This document shows positions 44,601 to 55,955 of a stretch of 64,000 bases of DNA, piece after piece. A program made the position numbers and the translations under genes. Source of the stretch: Fasciola hepatica (taxonomy: Eukaryota > Platyhelminthes > Trematoda > Plagiorchiida > Fasciolidae); the NCBI GenBank assembly GCA_948099385.1, contig CANUEZ040000199.1, positions 196,001 to 260,000 on the forward strand. Direction: 5' to 3'. Numbering within the stretch: the first letter of the stretch is position 1; each line of letters begins with the position of its first letter. The notes beneath the pieces were generated by a model, which saw only the letters and a list, made by a program, of their open reading frames with translations, did not search any database and had not been told where the DNA came from.

Positions 44601-44800
44601 CCCATATCATTCTCTGCCGCTGCTCCCACCCCGTCCGGAATCGTGCCTCCTTTCTCCCTGTCCCTCATTCTGATCTCAGTCTGAAGTCCCAATTATTTTT
44701 GTCAGCCTATTTCAAAATCCAGAATAAGCACCTCCTAGATTACCCAGTGCCTCCTCACTGTCCGCTTTCAGGCTCGCACTTGTGTCACACTTAACAGTTC
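41650..44800 (+). pseudogene. Family-1 ORF2 (copy 3), RT active-site Asp lost
   Basis: Endonuclease: VLINVRSLFRK, ISESWLSDD (usual TETW as SESW), RSGGDCLAFAK; frame change; IEGDFSLPSIYW, GGWTQHVSCPTSG, LDLVFSID, PGSDHRIV. RT from about 43200: SIYEAFNGHFSSSL, then 43683-44312 with SCSSCQLDFLNV, ILYLGMSQAFESVPH (the catalytic Asp of LDMS is Gly), SGVIQGSVLGPLLFLIYISDIF and FADDAKMVYS. C-terminal part 44135-44506 (FNFSEQAWFQIVEAKR, VRPPLEYCP) plus IEPLWIRRMRFNL. Several frameshifts and stops are present. The GY-stop C-terminus is not clear. Confidence 0.8.
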
Positions 44801-44897
44801 CTAATGCAAAATTGCCCACCACCGAGCTCGTCTCCACAGGCCTTTAAAACACGCCTCACACTGTAACTCTACTAACTCTGCGCCACAGGCCGACAGG

Positions 44898-45434
44898 TGT
44901 AACGACCAGTCGTGCAAAGTCTCCTAAAACCGTTGCAATTCATGTTTATTTTAACATCACTCACTTGCCCACACTATTGACGTGTCTTTACGCACTGTTT
45001 GTTTTTATGGAACAATTGTTGTTTGTTCACTCCCAGAGCGCTACCTTGTCACGTCCTTGTTCTGGACCTGCGTGACACACGTGCTCCTTGCTCGCACGCC
45101 GCAATTCGGTTTCTCGTTTGTTGAGTCCTTCCGATCTCATAATTGAGGGTTGTATCTTTTTGGTGTCATTGTTCACTCAATAATCTAGTATCGTATAATA
45201 TCACGGATAATCGCGTTTTGATTTCGGGATCCGTTGTGTATTTTGCTTCGCACCCCTCAAATTTTGTTGCTTGCGGCAATCCGAGATGCTCTCGAAACTG
45301 GTCAGACATTTCGGTAGAATAGACGTAGATGGGCTTTGTGTTAGCGAGATGGGTTTGACCTGGGACACGACCGATTTGGATACGGTCGGGATCTATTGTG
45401 AATTTGGCTATTCATTGCTCAAACGTGTGTTACA
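44898..45434 (+). repeat. Solo BEL LTR carrying a 148-bp LINE fragment
   Basis: TGTAACGACC at 44898 to GTGTTACA at 45434. Flanks ACAGG (44893-44897) and ATAGG (45435-45439) form a 5-bp duplication with one mismatch. The LTR is 375 bp plus 162 bp: after position 341 it is interrupted by 45239-45386, and CGGGATCCGTTGTG (45225-45238) is repeated as CGGGATCTATTGTG (45387-45400) on the other side. Confidence 0.88.
45239..45386 (+). repeat. Family-2 ORF2 fragment inside the solo LTR
   Basis: 148 bp nearly identical (one difference seen) to 8590-8443 on the minus strand, which is the start of the family-2 ORF2 fragment there. It encodes part of the endonuclease-RT linker (RHFGRIDVDGLCVSEMG). The first junction is at the same LTR base in both places. 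Confidence 0.85.
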
Positions 45435-48013
45435 ATAGGCACACACCATTCCCGACAACCCCGTCTCTCTAGTGCCGCTAACTACGGCCATTGCTATCCC
45501 CGATCCATAACGAACTTACCTCCTGCCTTCATAAGATAACCCTGCTGCTCACTCACTTTCATCTGTTCTCCACCATTTTTGTTCTCGTTCTCTCCTCAGT
45601 ATCTGTCGCTCCTCGGCTGTGGCACACCCAGACTGCGCTTTTCCGTCCCCTCCCCCTCTCTAGTGATCCTTGATGACGGCCAACCCCTTCGGTTACTGCA
45701 CTCACCATCTCCCCGGCAGGTGCACCTGGATATTAATGCGACACTCCGTCTAAAACCCGCTTTCTCCTTTGGGTCCACTTTCCTTGGTGTCATTTCTCGG
45801 ACGAGTGATCCTGGATTACACACCCCTATCGCGGTCGCTTTGCCCCCGTGCGATTATCAACGTCCATTCGTGCCACTCCCAACGGTGCGGGGCGCGGTCA
45901 GATCCACCGCTATGGCCGGCGCACATCGGGCGTGCAGGCCGTCTGCAACGATGTGCGAGCGCAACTAGACTGGTGGATCACACCTCCTGTGTTCACTCCA
46001 CGAAGTATTTTTCAGGGTGGGTGCCCAGCGCACCGCCAGCCCCACCCACTAGCACTGGTTGTGGATCGCACACCCTAGCTTTTATCGGACTACCGAATCC
46101 AATACTGTCGGCTGAAAATTGCATGCTCCCCATCCTTTATCCGCCACAGTTTATTCACCTATAGTTCTTATCATCTGTTACCACTCTCTATTTTTGTCGC
46201 TCTACCACGATATGTACACCTACTCATTTTGTCGTTCCTCATATGGCCTCCTTCCACTGCAACTTTCATTGCATAAGACACTATCGTCCTAAACCCTCTT
46301 CTCCGCCGATGCTCGCCAATATCCCTTTTTCCACCTGCCGTAATTGCCGTCTTCTATTCTATATGCACTTGGCATTACCCTCTGCTCAGAATGCCCATTG
46401 ATAGCATTCTTATACGCCGCTGCCTGTTGTTTTGTTAAGACTTTTCTTGTTCTCCCTCCTCATGCCCAATGCCATTATACACCAATCACACCCGAACCCA
46501 TGACCAGTCCGCATATCAAAGCAAGCCGCCGCAAAATTTTCTTCTTTTAAAGTCACATTTATTATCTACTCACCAGCACCATATTTTTCTTTCTCGGCTC
46601 CGCGATTCCTCTGCGGCTCTTTCCATTAGGCAGCGTCCCGATTAGCATTCACCTGGTAAGCCCACCTGTTCAATTGTCTGCTGGCACGCACCTCTCCAGT
46701 TCCATCTCTCCAACTCCGCCGAGCACTCAATTCTAGGGCTTTTTGTTCCATTACTGGCTCACTTATCTTGGGGCTTCCTGCCGCCTTCTTTTCCACCCCC
46801 TTCGTGTTTCATCTGCAGCAAAATGATCTGATTGATCATGTCTCGCCTGTGTCTTCTAGATCATCGTTTCCATCCTCTTATCCGTTTGTTGCTCGCCACG
46901 GGCATTTTTCCGTGTGCTTTTCGGTTTGGTCTGCTTTTACATGTTCCACCGGTTGTAAAGACAACGTTACATCACGATGCTTTTTTACAGCTCCACATCG
47001 TTTGATCTGTCACTTACCGATTCCTCTGGTCCTTCACTATATGTCGCACCCGCATTGATCAAATAATTAGACATATTTTACCTGTTCTCTTCGATCCTAT
47101 CCTCCATCCTCACTCTTCCATGAAATGCTCTTCACAGTCGTCATCAATTCTGTGCTCTCGCGTTCCTTTTTTTCTCTCTCTGTTTGGCCGCCATGTTCAC
47201 CCGTCATGAAGATAATTCGCCGCGACATTTCGAGGTTAATTCTACCACCTTTTGGTCTAACCTCACTTATCCCGCCCAAAGACTGATAATTCCTTCCTAC
47301 GACCTCACTGTTATTGCTCCTGCTCCTCTTATATCCACACATATAAACATATTATACATATAAACTTGCGCATATACGTATATGTGCACGCGCTCTGCAT
47401 CTTGCAGTTCCTCACCTGCCATTTCTCTTGCTATCGTCCCGCCGACAATCATGATATGCATCCATCCCCCTTACATCTGTGCCTCACATCTACCGTATCC
47501 AACCCCTCTGAATAGTTTTTTCGTCCGATCCACCTTCTACTTCTTGTATTTCTCGCTCTCTGTTCGACGATGAGTTTTGTGCCTTGTCCGTCGACCATCC
47601 GCTACAGAGTACCAATGCTTTATTGTTAGCTAATCCACTGCAGTACACCTCACCTTTTTTCTCCATCGTCTCTCGCTACTGCAGTTCCCTATACCGATGT
47701 TTAGCCTTTCTTATGTATATCAGTCGGCCACTAGATGTTCCCACGCGGACCAGTCACGACCCCCATTTGACCTTGACTTTTAAACTCACTAGGTGTCCAT
47801 TTGAATCTTCCCTCGAGTTCACTTAAACTCCCTACCATATCTATGGTGTGCATACGCTTGTCCTGTTATCATTCCACATTATTCCCCCTTCTGAGCCCTT
47901 TTATCCTACTCTTTCGTGCACGTTTCCACATTTTCATGAATTATATCTGTCCATTCCATCACCAAAATCAACAAGATCACGCACATGGCATGCTTCAAGC
48001 GTCCCCGAAATAA
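45435..48013 (+). other. 3' UTR of family-1 copy 3
   Basis: 2.6 kb, strongly C/T-rich, no motif-bearing ORF. A GC-rich block at about 45868-46060 (cgtgccactcccaacggtgcggggc onward) recurs inverted at 48745-48560 in the UTR of copy 4, at a comparable distance from the ORF2 end. The final 90 bp match the ends of two other copies. Confidence 0.65.
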
Positions 48014-48063
48014 ACCAATATTATTATTATTATTATTATTATCAATATTATTATTATCATAAT
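48014..48063 (+). repeat. ATT-rich 3' tail of family-1 copy 3
   Basis: aataaaccaat followed by about eight ATT units, atcaat, five more ATT/ATC units and a degenerate end. A simple-repeat 3' tail instead of poly(A) is usual for CR1-group LINEs. Confidence 0.8.
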
Positions 48064-48065
48064 CA

Positions 48066-49132
48066 TAACATAGAGCTGGTGTAGCGCAGATGAAGCGCTG
48101 GAAGGAGGACCATTTCGTATTTTGCGGTACTGTTGGCAGGTGGGAAACGAATTTTCAAATGATGGTTTTGTTCAGACAAATTTAGTGATGACGTACAAGT
48201 TACCAAGTGGAAGAATGGTCTCTTCAAGAGTGCATCAGGAATTGTGATGTTCAAAATAAAGATCTGAACAGTGAAACCGTTTCATGTTTCGGAGTACAGA
48301 ATCCGATACTTTGACATAATAGGATAAGGGTAGATATTGAACCAGTTCAGACAGATGAGAGATAGGTCGAAGGATATAAATGTCAGTAGTCTCAGACAGT
48401 AGGGTGCATTTCTGAGCCGAACAAGTATAGTTCCATATGTTCATTTGGAACTTGACCGGGTGTATGGTAAGCCTTGTTCAGAAACGATGAAGGAGGCAAT
48501 GGGTGGCAGCAGTAAGATGCAGAGGACGTTGTTTTTCAAGCTGCAATTGGTGCTAGTGGGTGAGGCTGGCCGTGCGCTGGACACCCAACCTGAAAACCAA
48601 TTCTGGTGACAGGAGGTGCGATCCGCCAGCCTAGTTGCGCCCGCACATCGTTACAGTTGGCCTGCACACCCGATGTGCGCCGGCCAAAGCGGTGGATCTG
48701 ACCGCGCCTCGCACCGTTGGGATTGACATGAGTTTTCTTTGTGGGGCCAAACGGCCGTGGGTATCATGTAGTTCGCGATCAGGCGAACAGGCACCAGGGG
48801 ATCCTGGAACGTAACCAAGGGAGCATCGGTCGGGTAGCGTATGAATAGCCAACGGTCAGGTAGATGCGTAGGCCAGGTTAGTGACCGGTGTGGTCTCCAG
48901 AGTATTATGAGTCATCGAGAGAAAAGTACGCGCGAATCAAGGCCTGGAAGTAGAGAAAAATTAGAGGGGGCGGCCTAGGATGCTCCCAGCTGAGGATAAA
49001 TGGGAATCGATACAAAGAGGCAACAATAATAGTCAGTGACTGTCTGGAACTGGTTTTTCCATTGCAGAAGGTAGATAAACTAAGAATTTTTACTCGATTT
49101 CATCTGTCATAGACCACCGACGCTTGCACTAT
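48066..49132 (-). other. 3' UTR, proximal part, of family-1 copy 4
   Basis: Directly follows the ORF2 end on the minus strand. It contains the GC-rich block (48745-48560) shared with copy 3. It is cut at 48066 by the tail of copy 3 and resumes at 41489. Confidence 0.6.
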
Positions 49133-52100
49133 TCAGAAGTTTAGAGCCTTCTCATAGGCATGGTCATCGGGTATATCTACATTTAGGAGCCGTAAGGTTT
49201 GGGTAACCTTGAGGAATTTATCCAACGCACTTCTGAACCGCTGGCTGGAAGTAGAACTGCTTATTTCTGAAAGTAGTTTATTCCATAAGTTAGAGTACTC
49301 TGTGATGAAGAAATGTGAACGTAAGCTAGTGTTGGTAATAGGGGTTGAAAGAGTGAGAATTCTAAAACGTAGTGGATAGCTAGAAACGGGCGCAAAGTGC
49401 AGTAGATTGGAAGTATATGTCCGACTGTGAAGGATGTTATACAAAAAGATAAGGTTCAGTTTCATACGGCGAAGCCATAAAGGGTCTAGTTTAAAGAATG
49501 AGCAGCGTTTTTATAAGTGATGGGTGAGCTCCATCCAGCCAATCGCTTGGTAAAACTACGTTGAACTGATTCCATACCAATTCTGTCAGATTTCCGCATA
49601 CTGGAAAAGATCAGTGGGCAGTATTCTAATGAAGGCCTGGCATGAGATTTGTAAAGGAAAAGAATGTAGTCTCGAAGTCGGAAGGAGCGAAATATCAGCC
49701 CCGGGCACTTTCTGGCCTTAGCGACTTGGAGGGCCGAATATTCCGAGAAATTAAATGTGCAGGAATAGCTTAAGCCAAGGTCCTGAACTATTTGCTTGTT
49801 GGCAATGGTTGAACTTTAAACAGCTAAAGATCCTGGAGGTAGCTTAAATTTATATGTAAGAACCTGGCATTTGTCAGCGCAAAATTCATCTGCCAAGTTG
49901 AGCACCATCTATGGAGTGCAGGTATGTCTTGAGAGATGTTTGAGTTGGCCGAGGCGATGTATTCAGGCTTGAATGAGTAGACAATTTTAATGTCATCAGC
50001 AAAAAGAAACGGGGCGCCATGGCTCACTGAGAGGAACGTGTCGTTTATATACATGAAAAACAACAGAGGGCCAAGCAAGCTACCCTGTGTAACACTGCTT
50101 TAAACTGGTTCAGGCCTGGAACAGTGTCCGTTTATTGAGACAACCTGAGAGCGATTAGACAGGTAAGAATCGATCCAAGATAGTAAAGGGTCAGTAATGC
50201 CACAGGATCGGATTTTGGCCAGATGTGGGCGTGGCACGCAGTCAAATGCATTTGACATATCCAAGTAAAGTACCATAAGGGCCTTTCCACTGTCTGTCAT
50301 TTCAGCGACGAGATTCAAAAAATCGAGTTGGCAGGTTGCGCAAGATCTTGATCGAAGGAAACCATGTTGTCGAGGATTAATAATGTCCAGTTGAAAGAGG
50401 TGCTTCACGATGTATTCTTTTACGATTTTTTCCATTAGCCGAGAGAGGATGGGTTTATAGTTAATGGGACGGGATTTTGTTATCTCGTGCAGTGGACTCT
50501 TCTTGTGGTGCGGGATCATGACTAGATATTTCCAGTTTGTGAACACCAGACCGGCGTTCATTAATAAGGTAATCATATTCAGTAGTATGTAGGGTAAGTC
50601 AGGCCCGCATTTGACTATTGCAGTGGGCTGTAAGCCGTCAGATCCTGAGTAAGATGATAGCTTGAAGGTGGTCAATAATTGGGAGATAATTGAGGCATCC
50701 AATTCCACTGTGGACAGAGTTGAATCGGTAACTGATGGAAGAGGCGGAGGGTCAACATTAATAATGGGGGCCCTAGCTGAGGCGAAGAATGAGTTGAACG
50801 CCACTGCAATAGAAACGGGAGTAGAGGCGGATACATTGTCCATTGAAACAGTGTGCGGGGTGTCTCCATGAGTATTAGAGGTTCTGGTCCTATACAGTAA
50901 TGACAGCCGATGAGACCTACTTTGACGTCGCGGGGCTTTCATTCCCTAGTTATGCAGTGTAGTTTTTTCAAGCCTTTGGATAGCATAAATAAGGCGAAAA
51001 AGTTGAATAAGAATTGCAAAGTCGTGTGTAGTTTCATGAAATTCTGAAGCTTGACATACTTTATTTGCAGAGAGGTGATATAGGATTTCCTACCATTCCA
51101 TTGCTGGAGGAGGTAGGTAATCCTATCAAAACATCTGGAGGACCGTGCATAGAAAATATCAGTGGATCGCGAGGGAGGGTGAACACACTCCAATCAGCCT
51201 GTCCAATGGTAGTGGGGAGAATTGTATAGTCAGGGAGAAGAGAGGGTTTGATGCAGTGTGATTTCAGGGTAGGCTGTGGATGAGTGAGAATGCGGCAGCT
51301 AACCAGATTGTGATCGCTACCGGACAAACTTTGGGAGATTGAGACAAATATATGAGGAACGCCATGGGTGAAAATGGGATCTGAAATGCTGTTTTTTCTC
51401 GTGGGAGAGCGGATGTGCTGTACCCACCCTCCTAAAGTAATACCTGTTACAAATGGTAAAAGATTAACGAGTGCAGATAAAGATGACCAAGCTATCTTGG
51501 GCAGGTTAAAGTCGCCAGCAACAACCTTAATATTTGAGTGCAGTAAGAATAGGCATTCAAATGTATCAATTAGGTGTGGAAGTCCAGAGAAATTTTCGCC
51601 TGGTGGACGGTACACACATCCAATATGAAGTTGAGAACCAGGAATGTGGACAGTTTGTCAAAGTGAGTCGGGAATAGAGTCAGGTAGAGGGTGATGAATT
51701 GCTGTTGTATTAAAGGTCTGCTTGAAGAACGGCAAACAACCTCCACCGCGCCGAGTTTCCCTATATACTTTCAGGAAATTGTAGCCCACAAGGGAAGTCT
51801 GGTCCGTTGGAGTGTATTTGGGTAACCAAGTTTCAGTGCTCAAGATTATATGATAATTAGAACTAGTGGGCAGATATCGTAAGTGCCAAATATTGTTTAT
51901 GATGGATCGGCCATTAAAAAGAACGAAAGAGATACTGTTATTTGTATTTATTTCTGGGGAATTCGGTTGGTCAAGTAGGTTGTGTTGTGCGGAATAGTCT
52001 AGATTCTTGGTCAGACTAGAAGGTCCATATGCGGTTGACAAATCAGCACCGTGAGTTGGAGGGTTTGATCTGTAATCTGTTTCCTATTGTGGTGCGCTGT

Positions 52101-52480
52101 CAAAGAAAGAAGGGCCGGTAACGCTATGGTGTCGGGCGGTGCTAGGGGTCGATGTAGATGGACTCTTGAAGAAGTGCGGGATGACTGAGGAGTCCGATAT
52201 AATGATATTTCCATTTCTCCAAAGAGGGTTGAAGATGCGAGACTGCATACCAATGTATTCCGTTAACAGCCCCGGTTTGAGAAACAGATTTTAACACGAA
52301 GGTAAGGGTAACGAATGGCAATCGGCAACTCTGACATGTGGCATTGTCAAAGGTAGTGCGCAGTCGGTGGTGAAATTTTCCCGAGGAAACAATGGCCATT
52401 ATTTGGCACGCTATTATCATAGAGATTTTGAGGATTTGTCCATTAGACAGTGGGTCCAGGGAATGGTGGGGGCACGCCAT
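49133..52480 (-). pseudogene. Family-1 ORF2 (copy 4)
   Basis: Low-complexity N-terminus 52480-52042, then the endonuclease 52041-51658 (FVLFNGRSI, LSTETWLPKY, RRGGGCLPFF) and 51615-51061 (CVYRPPGENFSG, VVAGDFNLPKIAW, GGWVQHIRSPTRK, LSGSDHNLV). RT 50942-49824 is one frame with a TAA at 50102: SIAVAFNSFFAS, YSGSDGLQPTAI, PINYKPILSRLMEKIV, RQHGFLRSRSCATCQLDFLNLV, VLYLDMSNAFDCVP, then VTQGSLLGPLLFFMYINDT and an intact FADDIKIVYS. The C-terminal domain is 49800-49133, ending FLKVTQTLRLLN and DDHAYEKALNF. There are stops and about three frame changes. The FADD box and the first RT Asp are intact. Confidence 0.84.
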
Positions 52481-52499
52481 ACATTATCTGAGAATGCTT

Positions 52500-54046
52500 T
52501 GGCGCTAGTGGATTCGATAGGGCCTCCAACGTGAAAGGGGCTTGTAGGCTTACAAGGGTTATAGGTTTGTTAGTCAGAGGGAGCTGAGGCGATGTGCCTT
52601 TGTTTTGACTGTAGGGCCCGATGCCCGCCTGAACTCCACGGCTGGCATCTGAATATGGGGGATTGTGTAGTGGGGTGACGACCTGGTAGCTGACTTGGGG
52701 GAGGGGCGGTAGCCGTTGATAGTAGCTAAGAGGTTAGTTGGTTGCGTGCCTGTTGAGCAGTGCTTACTGGGCTTGGTCACCATAGTTCCAGGTATATGCG
52801 GCGGCAGTATTGTCGCAGTCATATCGTGAGTTCTCCAGGTGGTCGTGCCAGGCTGTAGAGATGATGTCACTGGTAGATCAGTTGTCTTGTGGCTAAACGG
52901 AGATGGAGAACTTCTGGGTAGATTTGTGGAAGACCCTGAAAATGTGGGACCGTGAGTTTGATGAGAATGGTTTTGCTATTTATCCTAGCGGACATGAGGG
53001 TGGGGAGGCAAGGTGCCGACGTTTACCTGGTAGTTGGGTCGGTGACACATACGGCCATATGTCTAATTCTACGGCACCGGCTGGCGTCATGTGCATCGGT
53101 GGTAATGCCGATGCGCTTCTCATCACAGACTTGCTGCACTGGGTTTTAGCCACAGTTAATCTTTGCTGATGGGTTTTACATGAACGATTTGCGATGACAT
53201 TTTCAGCTTGTCGGAAGGAGAACGTGCCGCATTCTGGAATAAATTGCACGAAACTTGCATGGGATCCTAGGGACTAGACCGGGGAAGTTCTACTGATGCC
53301 GAAGGGGCCACAGGAGTAGTAGGTGTTCTGGCTGAAGTGCTGTTCGAAGGAGCATATGGTGATGCATCTATGGGTCCCGTTTGTTCAGGGCCAGTGAAGG
53401 CACTGGTTTGCCTTTCTGCATGCGGAACATCTATCTTTGTAGAAACAATTTATCAGTGTGTATTTTGGTGTTTTTAAATGACGTACCTGCAGTAATCCTT
53501 CGGCAGTTACTGATGAACTCAGCGGCTGGTAATTGGTTGGAAAACCGAAACAGCGGAGGGCAGGGTTATTGTGGTGACCGTTTCCGCAGCCTAGTGTAAT
53601 GGCCCATGTGATGTGCTATGTTACATGCATTCAGTATTGTGGCATTAACAGACAGTGTTGGTAGTTTGTCCGGGACGTTTACCACTATAGCACTGTTAGC
53701 GTTCTTTATCCTCCTGTGAGTTTTTGAGGCTTTTACATCTATATATCAATCGGCTTTGTATAAGATTTTGGGGTCAGCTTGATCTATCGGTTCGGCAATG
53801 ATTGTCAGTGGGGAAATCCTTGATAGTGAACACTCAGTCGATTGCCATTTATCATGTTAGTCGTTTATCTTCGGATTCCAAATCATTGACTTTATTCTTG
53901 GCCCCGCTGTATATATCCAACAGTGACACAGAGCATGTATTGACTGCTGCCTTCATGTCAGCGATTGTGTTTCTTTTCACTCTGGAGGCCTGAATGGCTC
54001 GTTTTGGACCAGGCAGACGATAACTTTCGAATACGGACATCGACAT
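52500..54046 (-). pseudogene. Family-1 ORF1 (copy 4), decayed
   Basis: Starts at ATG 54046 (SYRLPGPKRAIQASRVKR, then NTCSVSLLDIYSGAKNK, matching copy 2 residues 32-50). After a stop near 53852 the homology continues on the minus strand through NSAIVVNVPDKLP, NACNIAHHMGHYTRLRK, PCPPLFRFSNQLPAAEFI and FKNTKIHTDKLFLQR (about 53710-53420). The Ser/Pro-rich C-terminal part extends to about 52500. Several stops are present. Confidence 0.72.
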
Positions 54047-54150
54047 CTTTTTGGGTCCAATACAGAGTCAGCCGTGTTTGAAGAGGGCTTGGAGGTTATA
54101 TCTGACCCGTATAGAGGTTTTATTGGGCTTCTATAGCAGCAGGGGTGTAG

Positions 54151-54689
54151 ACACTTCAGAAAGAAAAGTATGAAGACAAATCACCAAGTTACTCCGTCAA
54201 TAAATATAGTTGCTTGGATCGATCAAGGTTAATGTGCTTGATGGGCAATTGTGTGTAAGGAGTGACTGACGTCTGGGGGACTCGAATTTCAGTTGGCAGA
54301 AATGTCATGATGACTTCAGCAAAAGTCTTGCTATATTTCGGATGTCAGACAAAAACTAATAAATTTTTCTGAACATCTAGAATAAGCTTTAAATTAGAAA
54401 CGCTCAACCAAGCACTGAATAACCTATAAAACCAGAGAGGTTACAACTCACAGCGAGGCACGGGTATAGTATAGTATAGTATAGTATATTTCTTGACCGT
54501 GGTCAATACACATGCACAAGGCAAGATCAGATTATACGGCAGTACATGTCAATGTGAGGTATTCACAAATTCTAAATTTATAAATCACACAAAAACCGAA
54601 ATACACCAGTAAAGTCATGTAGTGTTTGAGTGAACAAAAGTGGTTATGGTTGAGGCGGGAATTCCGAATCGGTTTCGAAATCGCTGGGG
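54151..54689. other. No gene recognised; contains a TATAG repeat
   Basis: About 540 bp upstream of family-1 copy 4, possibly including its leader. A pentanucleotide array, about five TATAG units, lies at 54464-54488. Confidence 0.45.
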
Positions 54690-54849
54690 TGTAATACGCC
54701 CAGACAGATCGCCACTCCCATCTTTATCGGTGTAAATGTTGATGCTTGTTGATGCACTTACGGAGCTCCGGCTCACCGAGTTTTCTTTCTGTCTTTGCAG
54801 ATCGTACACGTGCAACCCCCAAGGAAGACACTGCATCCCGCATACTACA
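54690..54849 (-). repeat. Solo TRIM terminal repeat
   Basis: 160 bp on the minus strand from TGTAGTATGC (54849) to TATTACA (54690), closest by eye to the 16778 copy at the 5' end and the 16488 copy at the 3' end. It has the same TG...CA edges and the gtaagtg stem-loop with one base changed. The flanks (tgggg and ctggt) do not form a duplication. A single terminal repeat is what recombination between the two ends of such an element leaves behind. Confidence 0.78.
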
Positions 54850-55955
54850 CTGGTCGGTCGCGGTATGACGGAGTTGCCCCACCTGGCTTGGCGCCTCTAT
54901 TTTTTTTAAGCGCGAAATTTGAAAATGTCATATTGATCTACCTTCTTGTTTGCTGCTACCTTGGTAATCTTTGCGGTATTTAGTGCAAAATTGCTTCAGT
55001 GACAATGTTAAAAATGGTGATAAATTTTCCAGTTCGAGCAGTTTTTTGCATTTCTCATAATTAGAAAGCTGGATGAATATCTTCTTTTGACAACCACCGT
55101 GTTATATCGATGGATTCGGTGACGTACTGAACATATATATAACGTATCATTGGGTACGATGCCCTAAAAATGTAAATCGGTTGCTGGGTCATTGTTTTCT
55201 GCATATTTCTTATGTCCACGATTTTTAGTGTGTGACATTGACGCTACAAGGCCTGAGGGTTCCTTAGTCATGCTTTTAGGCCCAGAAAACCCCTAGGGAA
55301 TTTTTAAAGGTGCTCTTCGTCGATTGTACTTACTAACTGAAATTATGAGGAGAATATGCTTACGGACTGACTCGAAACAGCTCAGTGGTGGAATCGAAAT
55401 ACCATTTTCCTTTCCAGCTGTTCTGCTACAACTAGTCAGGCTATCTTCATAAGTTATCTTTAAACAACTGAAAGCGAATAGAAATTAATGTTTGTTGACG
55501 AAATTTTATGGTTTTCCACCATTCATTTGTGGATAACATTCGGAGAATATATATATATATATCCAAGCAGCCCTTGTAAGTGCCTCCAATAGGTACACTT
55601 AGTTGTATAAAACCTAATGTTCTCCTCAGCGTTATCCTACTTCGCCCAGTGTTGAGCTCGTACACTTAACTATTTTTAGCAATAATACGTAAGGCGACCA
55701 ACGGTGCAAACATTACGGAGGTTTTGTGACCAATCGCAGAACTTATTCACCGCCCCATCACGGTTTAAACGTACGCAGTAGAGCAGTCTAAGTGTGCTAT
55801 AACCAAACCATTGAGCACGTGAAAGAAGACTCACTCGCTAACGCACTTATCTAAGACTAAGGAAGGCAACTGAAGGCATGGAAAATTCATGGTAATCAGA
55901 TTGTGGCGGCCCCACTGGGGCCGTTTTGCGTTCACTTTTGAATCATCCTCCGTCA
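54850..55955. other. No gene recognised; AT microsatellite and hairpin
   Basis: About 1.1 kb. It holds (AT)n at 55547-55562 and, at about 55907-55923, the perfect inverted repeat cggcccc-act-ggggccg followed by tttt. It may include the 3' flank of the Mutator-like element; I found no terminal inverted repeat. Confidence 0.4.

Larger units (their letters stand above)
41490..48063 (+). mobile_element. CR1-like family 1, copy 3 (5'-truncated, nested)
   Basis: Plus-strand insertion into the 3' UTR of copy 4. It starts near 41490 without ORF1, carries ORF2 (about 41650-44800), a long pyrimidine-rich 3' UTR hosting a solo BEL LTR (44898-45434), and ends in aaataaaccaat followed by an ATT-rich tail (48014-48063). 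ORF2 is more decayed than that of copy 2. A perfect 7-bp hairpin (acgccgg-ccta-ccggcgt) lies at 41582-41599, near the 5' end. Confidence 0.75.
39894..54150 (-). mobile_element. CR1-like family 1, copy 4 (split by a nested insertion)
   Basis: Minus-strand element: ORF1 54046-about 52500, ORF2 52480-49133, 3' UTR 49132-48066 and, beyond the inserted copy 3 (41490-48065), 41489-39894. The last part of the UTR (gatcgtgca...gcatgct...gcgtctccgaattaac, then a degenerate ATC/ATT run) matches the ends of copy 3 at 47970-48063 and of the copy at 61630-61692. That identifies the true 3' terminus at about 39894. Its tail abuts BEL fragment C gag, into which it probably inserted. Confidence 0.75.
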
